Shown: positions 11,521 through 22,680, counted from the first letter of the stretch. The stretch is 64,000 nt of DNA from Plazaster borealis (GCA_021014325.1 CM037461.1:10569501-10633500); one strand, 5' to 3'. The notes: generated by a model not told the origin, from the letters alone. Numbers and translations are program-made.

Positions 11521-13746
11521 CTACAAATATCTATTTGGCCTTTTGCGCTCTCGTGGTGGGTTTCGCCTAGCGTGTGGTACCACTGGCCTATATCTAGACT
11601 GCTTGTGATGTGTCCCTTCAGGTTCTGCCATTACTTTCGCCTGTGCCTCCTTGCAACTCACTGCACTATCTACACTCGGAGTTCGGGTTGGCTCAGTTGG
11701 ACGCACTGACGTATTCAGAGAGGTTTCTGCAGTTGTCATAGCAGTGGGAAATTCAAAATCATCCTCGTTTAAAGCTGAAATCACTGGACTCTGTGATGAC
11801 ACGCTTTGAGTATGAATCCCACCACCATTCACAAGACTCTCCTCCAAACTAGATGGTTCATCTGTCGCACCATCTTCCCATGCTTCAATTGGTTCGCCTT
11901 CATAGGGTTTCAATCTGTCACAGTGAATCACCTTCTTCTTCCCTCGCTGACTTCTTTGAATTCTATACGTTACGTCTGATAGCTTGTGTGTAATCAGATA
12001 TGGCCCCTCCCATCTGCATTGTAGCTTAGGTGAGAAACCCTTCCGCTTTGCAGGGTTGTGTAACCATACAAAGTTACCGGGTTGAAGTTTGTCTTGGATT
12101 GTTCGTCGGTCGTAGTGCGCCTTTTGCCTTCTAGCGCTCTGCTTTAGGCATTCTCTTGCCCTTCCCTGAGCTGCTCTCATCCGCTGCCGCAATTCACACG
12201 CATAATCAGTCCCCACAGCGCCTATGTCATCTTCGTCGTCACCCGGCATTGCAGTCGTCAGGTCAATAGGTAGACGCAACTCACGTCCTAACATTAACAT
12301 GTTCGGCGACTCGCCGGTTGATTCTTGGGGTGCTGCACGGTAAGCGAATGTAGCTAGTGGAAGTTTCTCATCCCAGTCACGCTGTTGCTGGTTGGGTTCA
12401 ATCATCATTGCAACCATTGTAATGAGAGTGCGGTTGAACCTTTCCACCATCCCGTCGGATTTTGGGTTGTAGGGGCAGGTCCGTGTTTTCTCAATTCCAA
12501 GAATGCCACACATATCTGCAAAAACTCTCGATTCAAAGTTTCGCCCTTGATCCGAATGTAGCACCTCAGGTACGCCAAAACGACACACGTACTCGTTTAC
12601 AAATTTCTTAGCAACTGTCTCCGCTGTTTGGTCTGGTATGGGGTAGGCCTCCATCCATTTGGTTAGGTAGTCACCTACAACCAAGATGTACTTATTACCG
12701 TTAGGTGTTTCTGGCAGAGGACCCATTATGTCCAAGGCGACACGCTCCATTGGTGCACCTACGATATGCTGCTGTAGTGGCGCCTTCTTAGTCTTGGCAG
12801 GAGACTTCCTCTTTGCGCACACGTTACACTGTCTTATAATTGATCTAATATCGGCTGCCATACCACACCAGTAGAACCTGGCACGGACCTTTGCCATCGT
12901 TTTCTTGACTCCTAAATGCCCACTGGCGACACCGCCGTGCAACTCTCTCACTAGATCTGCCCTAAATCTCTCAGGAAGTATGGTGTGCCACTTCACCAAA
13001 CGGCCGTCGTCTGATTCCCATCGCCTTGAAAGAACATTTTCCCTTATAGCTAGTTGGTCCCACAGGCGCCAGTATGTTTTTGCTGCCGACGATCTAGAAG
13101 AAATTGTCTTCCGGTCAGGCCTTTGTGCATCTCTTTCCTTGGCTTCGAACACCCATTTCATTGACAAATCTTCTAGTTGGGCTTCCCTCATCTTTTCATA
13201 TGTGATCAAAGGCATACTGGTTACAGCCCTCACGGTGGTCTCACCTATGTCTGGAACTTCTCTTTCGCCTACCACTTCGGCTTCATCCTTCACTACCTCG
13301 TCGTGTGGCCGTTCATCGCGCCCACACTGGGAACACTCTTTGCGTGACAAGCCATCGGCGTTACCATGTGATCGACCAGCCCGGTGCACTATGGTGAAGT
13401 TGTACTCTCCTATCACCTGCAACCAACGAGCCATCTGACCCTGGTGTTCTCGGAAATTAACAAGCCAACGCAAGGCTCCATGATCGGTCCTTATGGTGAC
13501 TTTATTCCCGTATAAATATTGTCTGAATTGTTTCAGAAATACAACAACGGCCAACAACTCTCTGCGCGTGACGCAATAGTTGCGCTCCGCTTTACTTAGT
13601 GCTCTGCTAGCGTAGGAAACAACCTTCTCCTGACCATCCGTCACCTGCGATAGGACCGCACCTATTTCTACACCGCTAGCGTCGGTGTCAAGTATGTAAT
13701 CCGCCTCCGGGTCGGGTACTTCAACACGGGTGACTCTTCTAAGCAA
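11521..13746 (-). CDS. pol: gypsy element 1 RNase H and integrase
   Basis: A 741-residue open frame. RNase H begins near residue 19 with the acidic LDTDASG, followed by RRELLAVV and VRTDHGALRW. Integrase follows: an HHCC zinc-binding domain (HGGVASGHLG...CNVCAKRK), then a DDE core with Asp in ALDIMGPLP, Asp in LHSDQGRNF and Glu in DGMVERFNRTL. After the core come YDRR, the GPYLI region and KPYEGEPIE, the usual IN C terminus. The tail of about 130 residues is low-complexity Ser/Thr/Pro/Arg. All three DDE residues are present, so this part could be active if fused to the preceding frames. Confidence 0.93.
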   Translation of the reverse strand: MLRRVTRVEVPDPEADYILDTDASGVEIGAVLSQVTDGQEKVVSYASRALSKAERNYCVTRRELLAVVVFLKQFRQYLYGNKVTIRTDHGALRWLVNFREHQGQMARWLQVIGEYNFTIVHRAGRSHGNADGLSRKECSQCGRDERPHDEVVKDEAEVVGEREVPDIGETTVRAVTSMPLITYEKMREAQLEDLSMKWVFEAKERDAQRPDRKTISSRSSAAKTYWRLWDQLAIRENVLSRRWESDDGRLVKWHTILPERFRADLVRELHGGVASGHLGVKKTMAKVRARFYWCGMAADIRSIIRQCNVCAKRKSPAKTKKAPLQQHIVGAPMERVALDIMGPLPETPNGNKYILVVGDYLTKWMEAYPIPDQTAETVAKKFVNEYVCRFGVPEVLHSDQGRNFESRVFADMCGILGIEKTRTCPYNPKSDGMVERFNRTLITMVAMMIEPNQQQRDWDEKLPLATFAYRAAPQESTGESPNMLMLGRELRLPIDLTTAMPGDDEDDIGAVGTDYACELRQRMRAAQGRARECLKQSARRQKAHYDRRTIQDKLQPGNFVWLHNPAKRKGFSPKLQCRWEGPYLITHKLSDVTYRIQRSQRGKKKVIHCDRLKPYEGEPIEAWEDGATDEPSSLEESLVNGGGIHTQSVSSQSPVISALNEDDFEFPTAMTTAETSLNTSVRPTEPTRTPSVDSAVSCKEAQAKVMAEPEGTHHKQSRYRPVVPHARRNPPRERKRPNRYL

Positions 13747-14523
13747 TTCTTCAAGTCTTCGAACGCCTCCGCGCAGTCATCATCCCATACGAACTCCCGT
13801 GCCTTTTCCGTAAGGCGGTGCAAAGGACGTGCTTTATCAGCAAAACCCTTTATGAATCGCCGATAATATGACGCTAAACCTAAGAAACTCTGTACTTCTT
13901 TCACAGTGGTAGGCGGTTTCCATTCACGTACAGCTCTAATCTTCTCGGGGTCGGTGGCGATTCCATCTCCCGACACTATGTGGCCTAAGTACAACACACT
14001 CTGCTTAAACAAATGACACTTCTGGGGTTTCAATTTTAAACCTGCTTCACAAAGGCGATGGAAAACTGTTTCAAGGCGAATCAACTCCTCCTCAACCGTT
14101 TTTGCGAAGACAATAACGTCGTCAAGGTAGACCAGGAGTATTTCCCAATGCAATCCTGATAGGACCCTCTCCATAAGCCGTTCAAGGTCGACGGGCATTG
14201 CAGAGCCCGAAGGGCATGACTCGCCAACTGTACAGGCCCCCACGGACCACAAACGCAGACTTCTGTTGGGCATCCTTGTCGAGTTCGACCTGCCAGTAGC
14301 CCGATGCTAAATCCAAAGTGGAGAACCACTTTGAACCTGCTAAAGTATCCAGTGTCTCGTCTATGCGTGGAATCGGGTAGGCGTCTTTTATTGTTAATGC
14401 ATTCAGGCGACGGTAGTCCACGCAAAATCTCTTTTTCCCATCCTTCTTATTTACAAGGACCACGTTTGATGCCCAGGGGCTATCTGTAGGCTCAATGGTA
14501 CCGTTACGCACCATGTCTTGCAC
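13668..14523 (-). pseudogene. pol: gypsy element 1 reverse transcriptase, two frames
   Basis: RNA-dependent DNA polymerase. The first part (14523-14182) holds the fingers motifs DSPWASNVVLV, KKDGKKRFCVDYR and FSTLDLASGYWQ. The second (14273-13668), in another frame, holds the catalytic YLDD box (YLDDVIVF), KLKPQKC, YLGHIVS and the connection FLGLASYYRRFI. The frame changes within FGLCNA at about 14195-14200 by a single-base indel, and again near 13740 before RNase H. All catalytic motifs visible are intact, so only the reading frame is damaged. Confidence 0.88.
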
Positions 14524-14574
14524 CTGGCGCTGAATTTCCTCTTGTTCCTTCGGGAAATCTCCTGGGCCTCTCCT

Positions 14575-15495
14575 TTATAGGCCGGGCGTCACTGGTATTA
14601 ATCTGATGTCGCACCCAATCTGTACGTCCAATGTCTGAGTCTCCCGAGAAAAGATGTCCTGGTACTTGCCAAGCAATTCGGCTATGCTGTTGTGATGCCT
14701 ACTGTCTACCCCATGTTTACTCCTCTCAAACAAACACTCAAGGTGATCGGGAACTTCTACACGGTCCCCAGGCGCAGTTGCCTCCAGCGCCACCTCGTCT
14801 ATGTCACCTTCGCCTACTGGTGTCAAAAACCCAGCCATGGTCCCTTTCTTTACTACACAATCTCTCTTTCCAGGGTTGAATACTCTGATGGGCAGCGTAC
14901 CCTCATTGGCGCTCACCAGTACTCGAGCAACCACCATGCCCTTGTCCGCTATCTCGCTCCTCTCAGCTGGTTCAATAACTGCATATCCAACGTACGCCTT
15001 TTCACCTGTCATACACGCCGGTATCAACGCCTCGTGGCCGGCAGGTACTCTCGTGGTCTCGCTTACAACTATCCTAGCACATATTCCATATCCGTCATTG
15101 CTCATGCACCGGATCCTCTCGCCGTTCACCTTCAACTCCAAAGTCTGGAAATCAAGGGTTCCCTTGGTAGGAAGCAGAAAATCCATGCCCAGGATTCCGT
15201 CGATCTTGCCAGTGTTACCAAACACAGCATTTAAAGGACATGTAGTCCTACCCACCTGAACTTCAACCCAGGCGCTGCCGAGTGTCTCCATACGACTGCC
15301 ATCAGCATTGCGTACTCTTCCGCCGTTGGTAACTAATTCTGGTCTGCTTTCCTTTGGTATTTGGAAATAAAGTTTAGATGAAAGCACTGTATCTGTTGCC
15401 CCAGTGTCCACCAATAAATTAGTCTTGACTCCTCTTATCTTTGCTCGTACAAACAACCCAGTGCGTGCTATATCAAATGAAATTGGCAGCAGCAC
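14575..15495 (-). CDS. pol: gypsy element 1 protease and pol N terminus
   Basis: Retropepsin-like aspartic protease that would cut the Gag-Pol polyprotein. The motif LLVDTGATDTVLS lies near residues 27-39 of the 306-residue ORF, with the catalytic Asp in DTGA. A second conserved motif, DGILGMDFL, follows about 70 residues on. The listed start is a GTG; the frame is open further upstream (to about 15570), so translation probably enters from gag. The ORF ends at 14575 just before the RT; the frame then changes, so one indel separates protease from RT. The C-terminal part (about residues 245-306) is the linker preceding the RT fingers. Confidence 0.85.
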   Translation of the reverse strand: MLLPISFDIARTGLFVRAKIRGVKTNLLVDTGATDTVLSSKLYFQIPKESRPELVTNGGRVRNADGSRMETLGSAWVEVQVGRTTCPLNAVFGNTGKIDGILGMDFLLPTKGTLDFQTLELKVNGERIRCMSNDGYGICARIVVSETTRVPAGHEALIPACMTGEKAYVGYAVIEPAERSEIADKGMVVARVLVSANEGTLPIRVFNPGKRDCVVKKGTMAGFLTPVGEGDIDEVALEATAPGDRVEVPDHLECLFERSKHGVDSRHHNSIAELLGKYQDIFSRETQTLDVQIGCDIRLIPVTPGL

Positions 15496-15599
15496 ATCAC
15501 CTTTCTTACTTGGCTCTTCTGCGCCTATTGGCCCTGTGTTCCACCCAGCTTTCCCGCGGGCTTCTGGGTCAGCTGGTCGTCGTTTCCCGACTGCCTTTC

Positions 15600-16942
15600 T
15601 CTTCTAGGTGGAAGTTGCGGACAGTTACGGGCAAAATGTCCCTTCTCTTTACACCTATAACAACTTTCATTGGGGTCGCCTTCCACCTTCGATAGACGCC
15701 ACCCGTGGTCTGGCCGTTTTCTGTGGTTCCAGGGAAATGGCTTGTGTGATGTTCTCCATCCACGCCTTCACCTCGCGCTGATTCTCTAGAAATGACTCTT
15801 TCAACTGACGTTGCTCCTCCATCACTTCTTTCAAAGGGTACAATTCTTCACTCCCTACTATTCTGGCAAACTTTGAACGCCGACCGCCTCTGTTTTCCTC
15901 TATTTTAATGAAACCCTCGGTGTTCAGCGCCGCTCTGACTGCCTCGTCGAGTGATGCGGGTCTTGCACGGAATATTCCTTCTCGGATTGCTTGCTCCTCG
16001 ACTGCATCAGAGAAGTGACCACGAGCTAGGCGATCCCTGCCTTCGTCAGTTAACTCCGGATAGGCGGCGCAGTCAGCTCCCGTATGGATTGTCCAAGTTC
16101 CTGTAATGATTCCTCGGCCCTTGTCGCCTATGACGCAATTCCATTAGGTGATTCTCGGCGAGTTGCCCGGGCCCAAACCTTTTCTCCAAAAGGCTCACCA
16201 ACTCCTTGTAGGTGACGTGACTTCCGCCTCCCGTCAGATTTCCCAACACCTTCACTGCAGACCCTTGCAGACTTGCTGCGAGGAAAACTTTGGCCTGATT
16301 GTCTGTCCAGTTATTCGCCAATCTGCAGGCCTCAAAGTGTTGCTTGTAGTCTCGCCATGGGGCTTTCCCGCTGAACCTGTCAGGCACAATGTTTGGCCGT
16401 CTTGTCACTCCCGATTCTACGTTTTCTCTGCAGGCTCAGTCACTTTTCTATCTTTTTCTCTTGCCTGTATGTACGGGTCGCCTCCACCTGCAGCTAATCC
16501 TCCCGCAGACTGTAATGAAACTCCCGGCTTCGTGCTCCTCTGTCTCTCCAAAGCTGGCAAACCATCCTCCACAAAGCAATCAATCATCTTCCTCTCTGAA
16601 GGCATCGTCCATGCCGCCTGTGAAGAGATTAGAGTCGGCGGAGGCGCTGGGGTAGAACGTAACCTGGTGCGTGGCCGTGGTGTAGGCGCTAAAATGAACC
16701 AGACGCAGGCGTAGACATTCCCATGGTAGTACTAGACTCTTCTGCATTACTATATTGGTTCATCATCGACGCATTACCTGACTGGAAACCCGAATCCTTT
16801 TTCAATGCCTCCTGCATTTGCAATTTCAGCTGACGATTTCTGCCTTGATCTTCTTTATTTCATGTGTACCCGGACTTACATCATCTGCACTACTCTGCAA
16901 GACTTCCGACAATTCTTCCTCGTCATAGTCAATTAAACTCAT
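15600..16942 (-). pseudogene. gag: gag of gypsy element 1, fragmented
   Basis: Gag forms the particle and packages the RNA. A start at 16942 opens an acidic N terminus (MSLIDYDEEELSE). A capsid-like block follows at 16408-16073, with retrotransposon Gag features such as RFSG...W.DY...F and L..RFGPG. A CCHC zinc knuckle lies at 15621-15662 (C-x2-C-x4-H-x4-C). These parts lie in different frames, with breaks near 16820, 16430, about 16110 and 16070, and between knuckle and protease. The breaks may be decay or single-base assembly errors, since the LTRs are nearly identical. A programmed shift between gag and pol is possible, but not so many. Confidence 0.8.
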
Positions 16943-17040
16943 AGCTATGTCGCCTATATAGGTGATCTTTCTCTGTTAAAGGCGCCTTCTAGGCGTAGAT
17001 GTCTCCTATGGAATTACCTGTGGTGATGCACTACGGCGCC

Positions 17041-17059
17041 TATCCCACTTCTGACACCA
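17041..17059 (-). promoter_or_regulatory. primer-binding site, tRNA-Leu type
   Basis: Two bases inside the 5' LTR the minus strand reads TGGTGTCAGAAGTGGGA. This is complementary to the 3' end of eukaryotic tRNA-Leu including CCA, so reverse transcription is probably primed by tRNA-Leu. Confidence 0.8.
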
Positions 17060-17061
17060 TT

Positions 17062-17773
17062 TGTGGCGGTCTTGTCTCTGTCCGCGACCCGGTCGGTCTC
17101 AGCCAACATCAGCGAGCGGTCGTGCTTGGAAGGCTGGAGACGTCGATCCGTTTTGGCGGCAGTCTACCGCCAGGCCCGCAGTGCACCACACTAGTCAAAC
17201 CCCACAATTGTAAACACACATACACCCAAATGGTGGGAAAGAGTACAGCAAATGACGGGACGGACACAGTTAAATTGAGAGTGACTGTGATTTGTTTAAT
17301 TACTCATTCCTCAAATCTCTTCTCGCCTACGTCACAAAATCTACTTCATAAAGTTATGCGGCTGATCTTTGATTACACTGACTTTCTCTCATTAATTAAA
17401 TGATTTCTAGGAGATGATAATACAGATTATGGTGAGTAATTTCGTCAATCAAGATGTAATTAGTCAACTCGACATTTACTCACACGAGTATGAGGCTCTT
17501 TCCCTGTAATTATAATGCAACACTCACTTCGCTTATTACGGATCAACCACTGTTGCTCTGACGGTCGCAACGCGGGAAGAGAGCGAGAGAGAGGAAGAGA
17601 GAAAGAGAACGATCCACGCCCGCTCCGTCCTTTTATCTAACTTCGCTTTAGGCTGGCACCCTCCAACAATTGTAACGTAATCATTACATGACGGCTAGGA
17701 ACTAGCCAGGGTTACGTTGCCAAGCGACCTAAACTTCCACCTATCGTACTGCTCGATACTGCATTGCGTTACA
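17062..17773 (-). repeat. 5' LTR of gypsy element 1
   Basis: 712 bp, about 99% identical by eye to the copy at 9157-9867. On the minus strand it contains a TATA-like GATAAAAGG (complement near 17630-17638), followed by a pyrimidine-rich CTCTTTCTCTC stretch, a plausible transcription start region. Confidence 0.92.
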
Positions 17774-20405
17774 ATACAAAGAAACAACGAGCGAAAAATG
17801 CAATATTTGAAAATGTCATAACTCCTGAACCACACATTGGATATTCACAATCCATACATCATCTGAAAGGTCTTAATAAACTTAACACACAAAGTGTGAC
17901 CCCTATTTGACCTTGAATTCCGGTTCAAAACCGGAAGTTGAAATTTAATATATAAAAATATCTTAACTTCTGAACAACTCATTCGAGTTTTACAATCTAT
18001 TTATCATCGGGAAAGTATGTAACAGCTTTAAAAACGATATACAGAATGTGTCCCCAATTGACCCTTTAGGCCTACTTCTTGTTCAAACCGGAAAGGGAAA
18101 GTTAATGTTTCAACAAATCGTAACTTCTAAACAACACATTGGATTTTTACAATCTATACATTATTGGGAAAGTATGTAACAACTTAAGAAGATAGAAATT
18201 AATATTTGGAAATATCATAACTCCTGAACCACATATAATCGTCAGATAAAACTTGTGTAACTAAACCAACGCTAAAAAGTGTGAACTCATTTGACATTGA
18301 CTTCCGGTTGAAACTGGAAGTTGAAACTTTAAAAAAAAATCATTACAGTTGAACCACATATTGACTTGAACCTTGAGTCTCAGTAGACAATTGAACCTCA
18401 ATATGAAGACGGCACAGTTTTCATGACGTCATGACGTCATCAGGTGTCAAATTACAAGGTTTTAAAGTTGAAAAGTGACCATTTGCTATTTGATGTATAT
18501 CCTTGAATTTGAAAACTTTGATGTTTATCATTGGGCATCAGATAGATCAAGACTGGGGCAACATTTGAGAAGTTAACGCCAAAATCGTATGACATTTACT
18601 TCCGGTAGTAACGGAAAGTCAAAGTTTGCCTTTGGTTTTCTCTTTAAAATTAATCATTTTTAGGGCTTATCTACGGCATAACTCAAAACTGAAATTGAAT
18701 TGAACGATGAAACTCATAAGACAATTGAAGACGACAAAAAAGTGATGATGTTATGACGTCATCAGGTATTGATTTACATTAAATCAAAGTTTAATATTTG
18801 CAAAAAAATCATAACTCATAAACGACATGTTTGATTTTTACAATCTATACATCATCGGAAAGTTGGTTAACAGTTCAACAAACGCTACACAAAAGGTGAC
18901 CCCATTTGACCTTGACTTCTGGTTCAAACCATAAATTGAAATTTCATAAAATTAATATCTAAAAAACTACGTATCACTTCAGCATAATTTTTGCATCAGG
19001 TTGTAGAACTTGGAGCCTGCTCAAACTTTTGCACAGAACTAACAACATTTTGACATTTACATCTTGTCTTATAACCACCGGCATTAAAGCGCACGTTTGT
19101 GTTGACCCACTTACATTACGCGAGATAGTGTAATAACACGTGTACAGATACATGTACATTGTACGTGTAGTTCAGTTTACATTAACTACATGTAGGAATA
19201 CATTAATTTAGCATTGCTGTTACCTTGTATATTGCGCACCCCAGCGTAAAGATAATCCATCTAATACTTGAAAAATCTGTAACTCTTGAACCACACACTG
19301 GATTTTTACAATCCATACATCATGTGAAAGGTCATCATAAAACCTAACATGTGCTACACTAATTGTGACCCGTTTGACCTCGACTTCTGGTTCAAAGCGG
19401 AAGTTGACTTTTAATGTTTCAAAATTCATATTTCCTGAACCACACAATGGATTTTTACAATCTACACATCATTATAAAACTATGTAACAACCTAACAAAC
19501 GATACACAGAATCAGGCCCCATTTGACCTTGACTTCCAGTTCAAATCGGAAGATAAAATTTTATATTTTAAAAGATCAGAACTCCTAAAGCACACATTGG
19601 ATTTTTATCATCTATACGTCATCAGAAATCACTCCAAACACTTTAAAAACGCTACAAAAAATGTGACCACATTCGACCTTGACTTCCGGTTCAAACCGGA
19701 AGTTGAAAGTTATTGTTTAAACAAAAATCGAATTTTCACAATCTATACATCTATACATTTCTAAAAGTATGTAGCAACTTAAGAAACGATGCACACAATG
19801 TGACCCCAGTTGACAGTTACTTCCGGTTCAAACCGGAAAATGAAATTTTGTATTTAAAAAAATCATAACTCCTGAACCACACTTTGGATTTTTACCATGT
19901 ATGCTTCATCCGAAAGGGCTCGGAGGACTTGCGATACACATTGTGACCTCATTTGACCTTGACTTCCGGTTAAAACCGGGTGTTGAAATTTAATATTTCA
20001 AAAAATCATAACTTCTGAACTACACATTCGGTTTTTACAATCTATAGGTTATTGGAAAAGTATGTAAAAACTCAAGTAAAGATACACAGTGTGACCCCAT
20101 TTGACCTTGACTTCCGTTTCAATGAAATTTAAAGTTTGTCAAAAACATGTCTCCTGTACCATGCACACAATGGATTTTTACAATCATTACGTCATTAAAC
20201 AGGTCTTTGAAATCTCAACAAGCACTACACAAAATGTGACCCCATTTGACTTGACTTCCAGTTCAAACCGGAAGTTAAAGTTTTATAAAGGACAAAACTA
20301 ACTTCTGAACCAAACAAGATTTTTGTCACCAATGCATTTAATCATAATTTGATTACGTCAGTCACCTTGTTTTTGTAACCAACAAAAACTGAATCTCTAG
20401 TTTTT

Positions 20406-22374
20406 AGGTGTTTGTGCAACACAGCACGAACACCTCTTGTTATTGTTCTGGTTTTTTTCTTTTCTTCTCCATCTTCTTCTTCCGTAGAACTCTTCTCTAC
20501 AGCGGAACTCAACATTGAAACTGAATTGAACCTTGAAACTCATCAGACAATTGAACCTCAATATGAGGACGGCACAGTTGTCATGACGTCATGATAACGT
20601 CATAAGGTGTCGAATTACAACAGTTTAAAGTTGAAAAATGACCATTTGGTATCTGCTGTATCTCATTGAATATGAAAGCTATGATGTTCATAATTGGGCA
20701 TGTGATAGATCAAGACTGGGGCTACATTTCAAAAGTTAACGTCAATATCGTATGACCTTTTCTTCAAGGTCATGACCCTAGGTCAGAGTTTGCCTTTGGT
20801 TTTCTTCTTGAATAACATCATTTTCGGGCTTATCTACAGCATAACTCAAGATTGAAATTGAATTTTACATTGAAACTCATCAGACATTTGAACCTAAATA
20901 TCAAGACGACACAAACTTGATGATGTCATGATGACGTCATCAGGTATTGAATTACATCAAATCAAAGTTTAATATTTGAAAAAAAAATCATAACTCATGA
21001 ACGACATGTTGGATTTTAACAATCTATACATCATCGGAAAGTTCGTTAAAGGTCCAACAGACGCTACACAGAAAGTGACCCCATTTGACCTTGACTTCCG
21101 GTTCAACCCAGAAATTTAAAATTTCATAAAATTCGTATCTCAAAAACTATTTATCATTTCAGCATAATTTTTGCATCAGGTTGTAGAACTTTGAGCCTGC
21201 TCAAACATTTGCACAGAAATAACAACATTTTGACATTTACATCTTGTCTTATAACCACTGGCATTAAAGCGCACGTTTGTGTTGACCCACTTTGATAACG
21301 CGAGATAGTGTAATAGCACGTGTACAGACACGGGTACATTGAACGTGTAGTTCGGTTTACATCAACTACATGTAGGAATACATTGAGCATCGCTGCATGA
21401 TACCTTGTATTGCGCACCTCCTGAACCACACATTGGATTTTAACAATCTATACATCATCTGAAAGGTCTTTATAAAACCTAACATACGCTATACTTATTG
21501 TGACCCCGTTGGACCCTGACTTCCGGTTCAAAACAGAAGTTGAAATTTAATGTTTCAAAATTCATAATTCCTTAACCACACAATGGATTTTTACAATCTA
21601 TACATCATTGGAAAAGTATATAACAACTTAACAAACGATACACAGAATATGCCCCCATCTAACCTTGACTTCCGGTTCAAACCGATGTATATTTGAAAAA
21701 ATCATAACTGCTGAACCATACATTATATTTTTATGATCTATACATCATCAGAAAGGTCTCTGAAAACTTAACGAACGCTACACTAAATGTGACCTCAATT
21801 GACCTTGACTTCCGGTTCAAACTCAAAGTTTATTTTTAAGATTAAAACAATTCATAACTCCTGAACTATACATTGTCTTTTATCATCTATACATCGTCAG
21901 CAAGTTGTTGAAATACTTACACAAACCGGATGAAGATATATTTTTTTGAAAAAATCGAAACTCCTTAACCACAAGTTGGATTTTTCAATTTATACATCAT
22001 TAGTCTTCAAAAAGCCAACAAACGCTAAACAAAGTGTAAACCCATTTGACCTTGACTTCCGGTTCAAACCGGAAGTTGATGTTTACATATTTGAAGCAAT
22101 CATAACTCTTTAACCAAACATTGGATTTTTACAATCTATAATTCATCGGAAATGTCTTCAAACAATTTACAAACGCAACACAGAGTGTGACCTCATTTGA
22201 CCTTGACTTTCAGTTCAAACCAAAAGGTAAACATTTATATTGGAAAAAATTTAACTCCTGACCAAAATATTGGAATAATAAGGTAAAATGTCATCACCAA
22301 TTCATTCAATCATAATTTGGTGACATCACTTACGAACACCTTGTTTTTGTTTTTAACAAAAATTGAATGTCTAG
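20406..22374 (+). mobile_element. Helentron/HINE-like element D
   Basis: It starts with the AGGTGTTTG...CGAACACCT hairpin (20406-20435), five Ts after the CTAG end of element B. It has a short TTC microsatellite, the TGACGTCATCAGGT palindrome block, and an array of about 140-155-bp units with CTTCCGGTTCAAACCGGAAG-type hairpins. It ends with CGAACACCTTG, a GTTTTTG/CAAAAA-type stem-loop and CTAG at 22371-22374. A roughly 250-bp internal segment (21160-21420) is shared with element B (18976-19240). There is no protein-coding capacity. Confidence 0.7.
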
Positions 22375-22680
22375 TTGTTTTTTTCTTCTCCTTCTTCTTC
22401 CACTCAACTCTTCTCTGGAACATAACTCAAGATTGAAACTGAATTGAACCTTGAAACTCATCAGACAATGGAACCTCAATACGAAGATGCCACAGTTGTC
22501 ATTTTGTCATGATGACGTCATCAGGTGTCAAATTACAAGGTTTTTAAAGTTGAAAAATGACCATTTGTTTTTTGCTGTATCTCAACGAATATGTAGATAT
22601 GATGTTTATACTTCAGCATCACATAGATCAAGACTGGAGCAACATTTGAAAAGTTAATGCCAAAATCGTACAACCTCAAC
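22375..22680 (+). mobile_element. Helentron/HINE-like fragment E
   Basis: Directly after the CTAG of element D the sequence resumes with the TTC-rich start, 'GGAACATAACTCAAGATTGAAACTG' type body (given here only by type) and the TGATGACGTCATCAGGTG block. It lacks the 5' hairpin and ends without a 3' stem-loop, so it is a truncated third unit of a head-to-tail array. Confidence 0.55.

Larger units (their letters stand above)
9157..17773 (-). mobile_element. full-length Ty3/gypsy LTR retrotransposon (element 1)
   Basis: This 8.6-kb minus-strand element has two LTRs of 711 and 712 bp, a tRNA-Leu-type primer-binding site, gag, pol in the order PR-RT-RNaseH-IN, and an extra ORF region between IN and the 3' LTR. 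A 4-bp ATAC direct repeat flanks it (9153-9156 and 17774-17777). The order RT-RNaseH-IN defines Ty3/gypsy. I counted about four differences between the LTRs, so insertion is recent, yet gag and pol carry several frameshifts. It lies inside Helentron-like element B, so it is younger than B. Confidence 0.93.
7215..20400 (+). mobile_element. Helentron/HINE-like element B, split by two nested insertions
   Basis: The element begins with the AGGTGTTCG...CGAACACCT hairpin at 7215 and ends with the stem-loop plus CTAG at 20397-20400. Its body survives as 7215-7368, 8262-9156 and 17778-20400, about 3.7 kb. The gaps are an 889-bp TG...CA insert and a complete gypsy element, each with a short direct repeat where the host sequence resumes. 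The body is a degenerate tandem array with period about 140-155 bp. Each unit carries a hairpin of the ACTTCCGGTT/AACCGGAAGT type after 'CCATTTGACCTTG'. It has no coding capacity; short minus ORFs near 18974-19159 are repeat sequence shared with element D. Confidence 0.65.

Noticed and set aside
11521..15763. Long plus-strand ORFs opposite gypsy pol (for example 12905-13438, 14692-15234)
   Set aside because: They are antisense shadows of conserved pol coding sequence.
16425..16445. A programmed -1 frameshift (GAGAAAACG) within gag
   Set aside because: The heptamer does not fit X XXY YYZ in the zero frame, and several other breaks nearby make indels or decay the simpler reading.
18974..21429. 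Minus-strand ORFs at 18974-19159 and 21154-21429 that share over 40 similar residues
   Set aside because: The similarity exists because both lie in copies of the same Helentron-like repeat; the frame is lost in the third copy (8872-9156).
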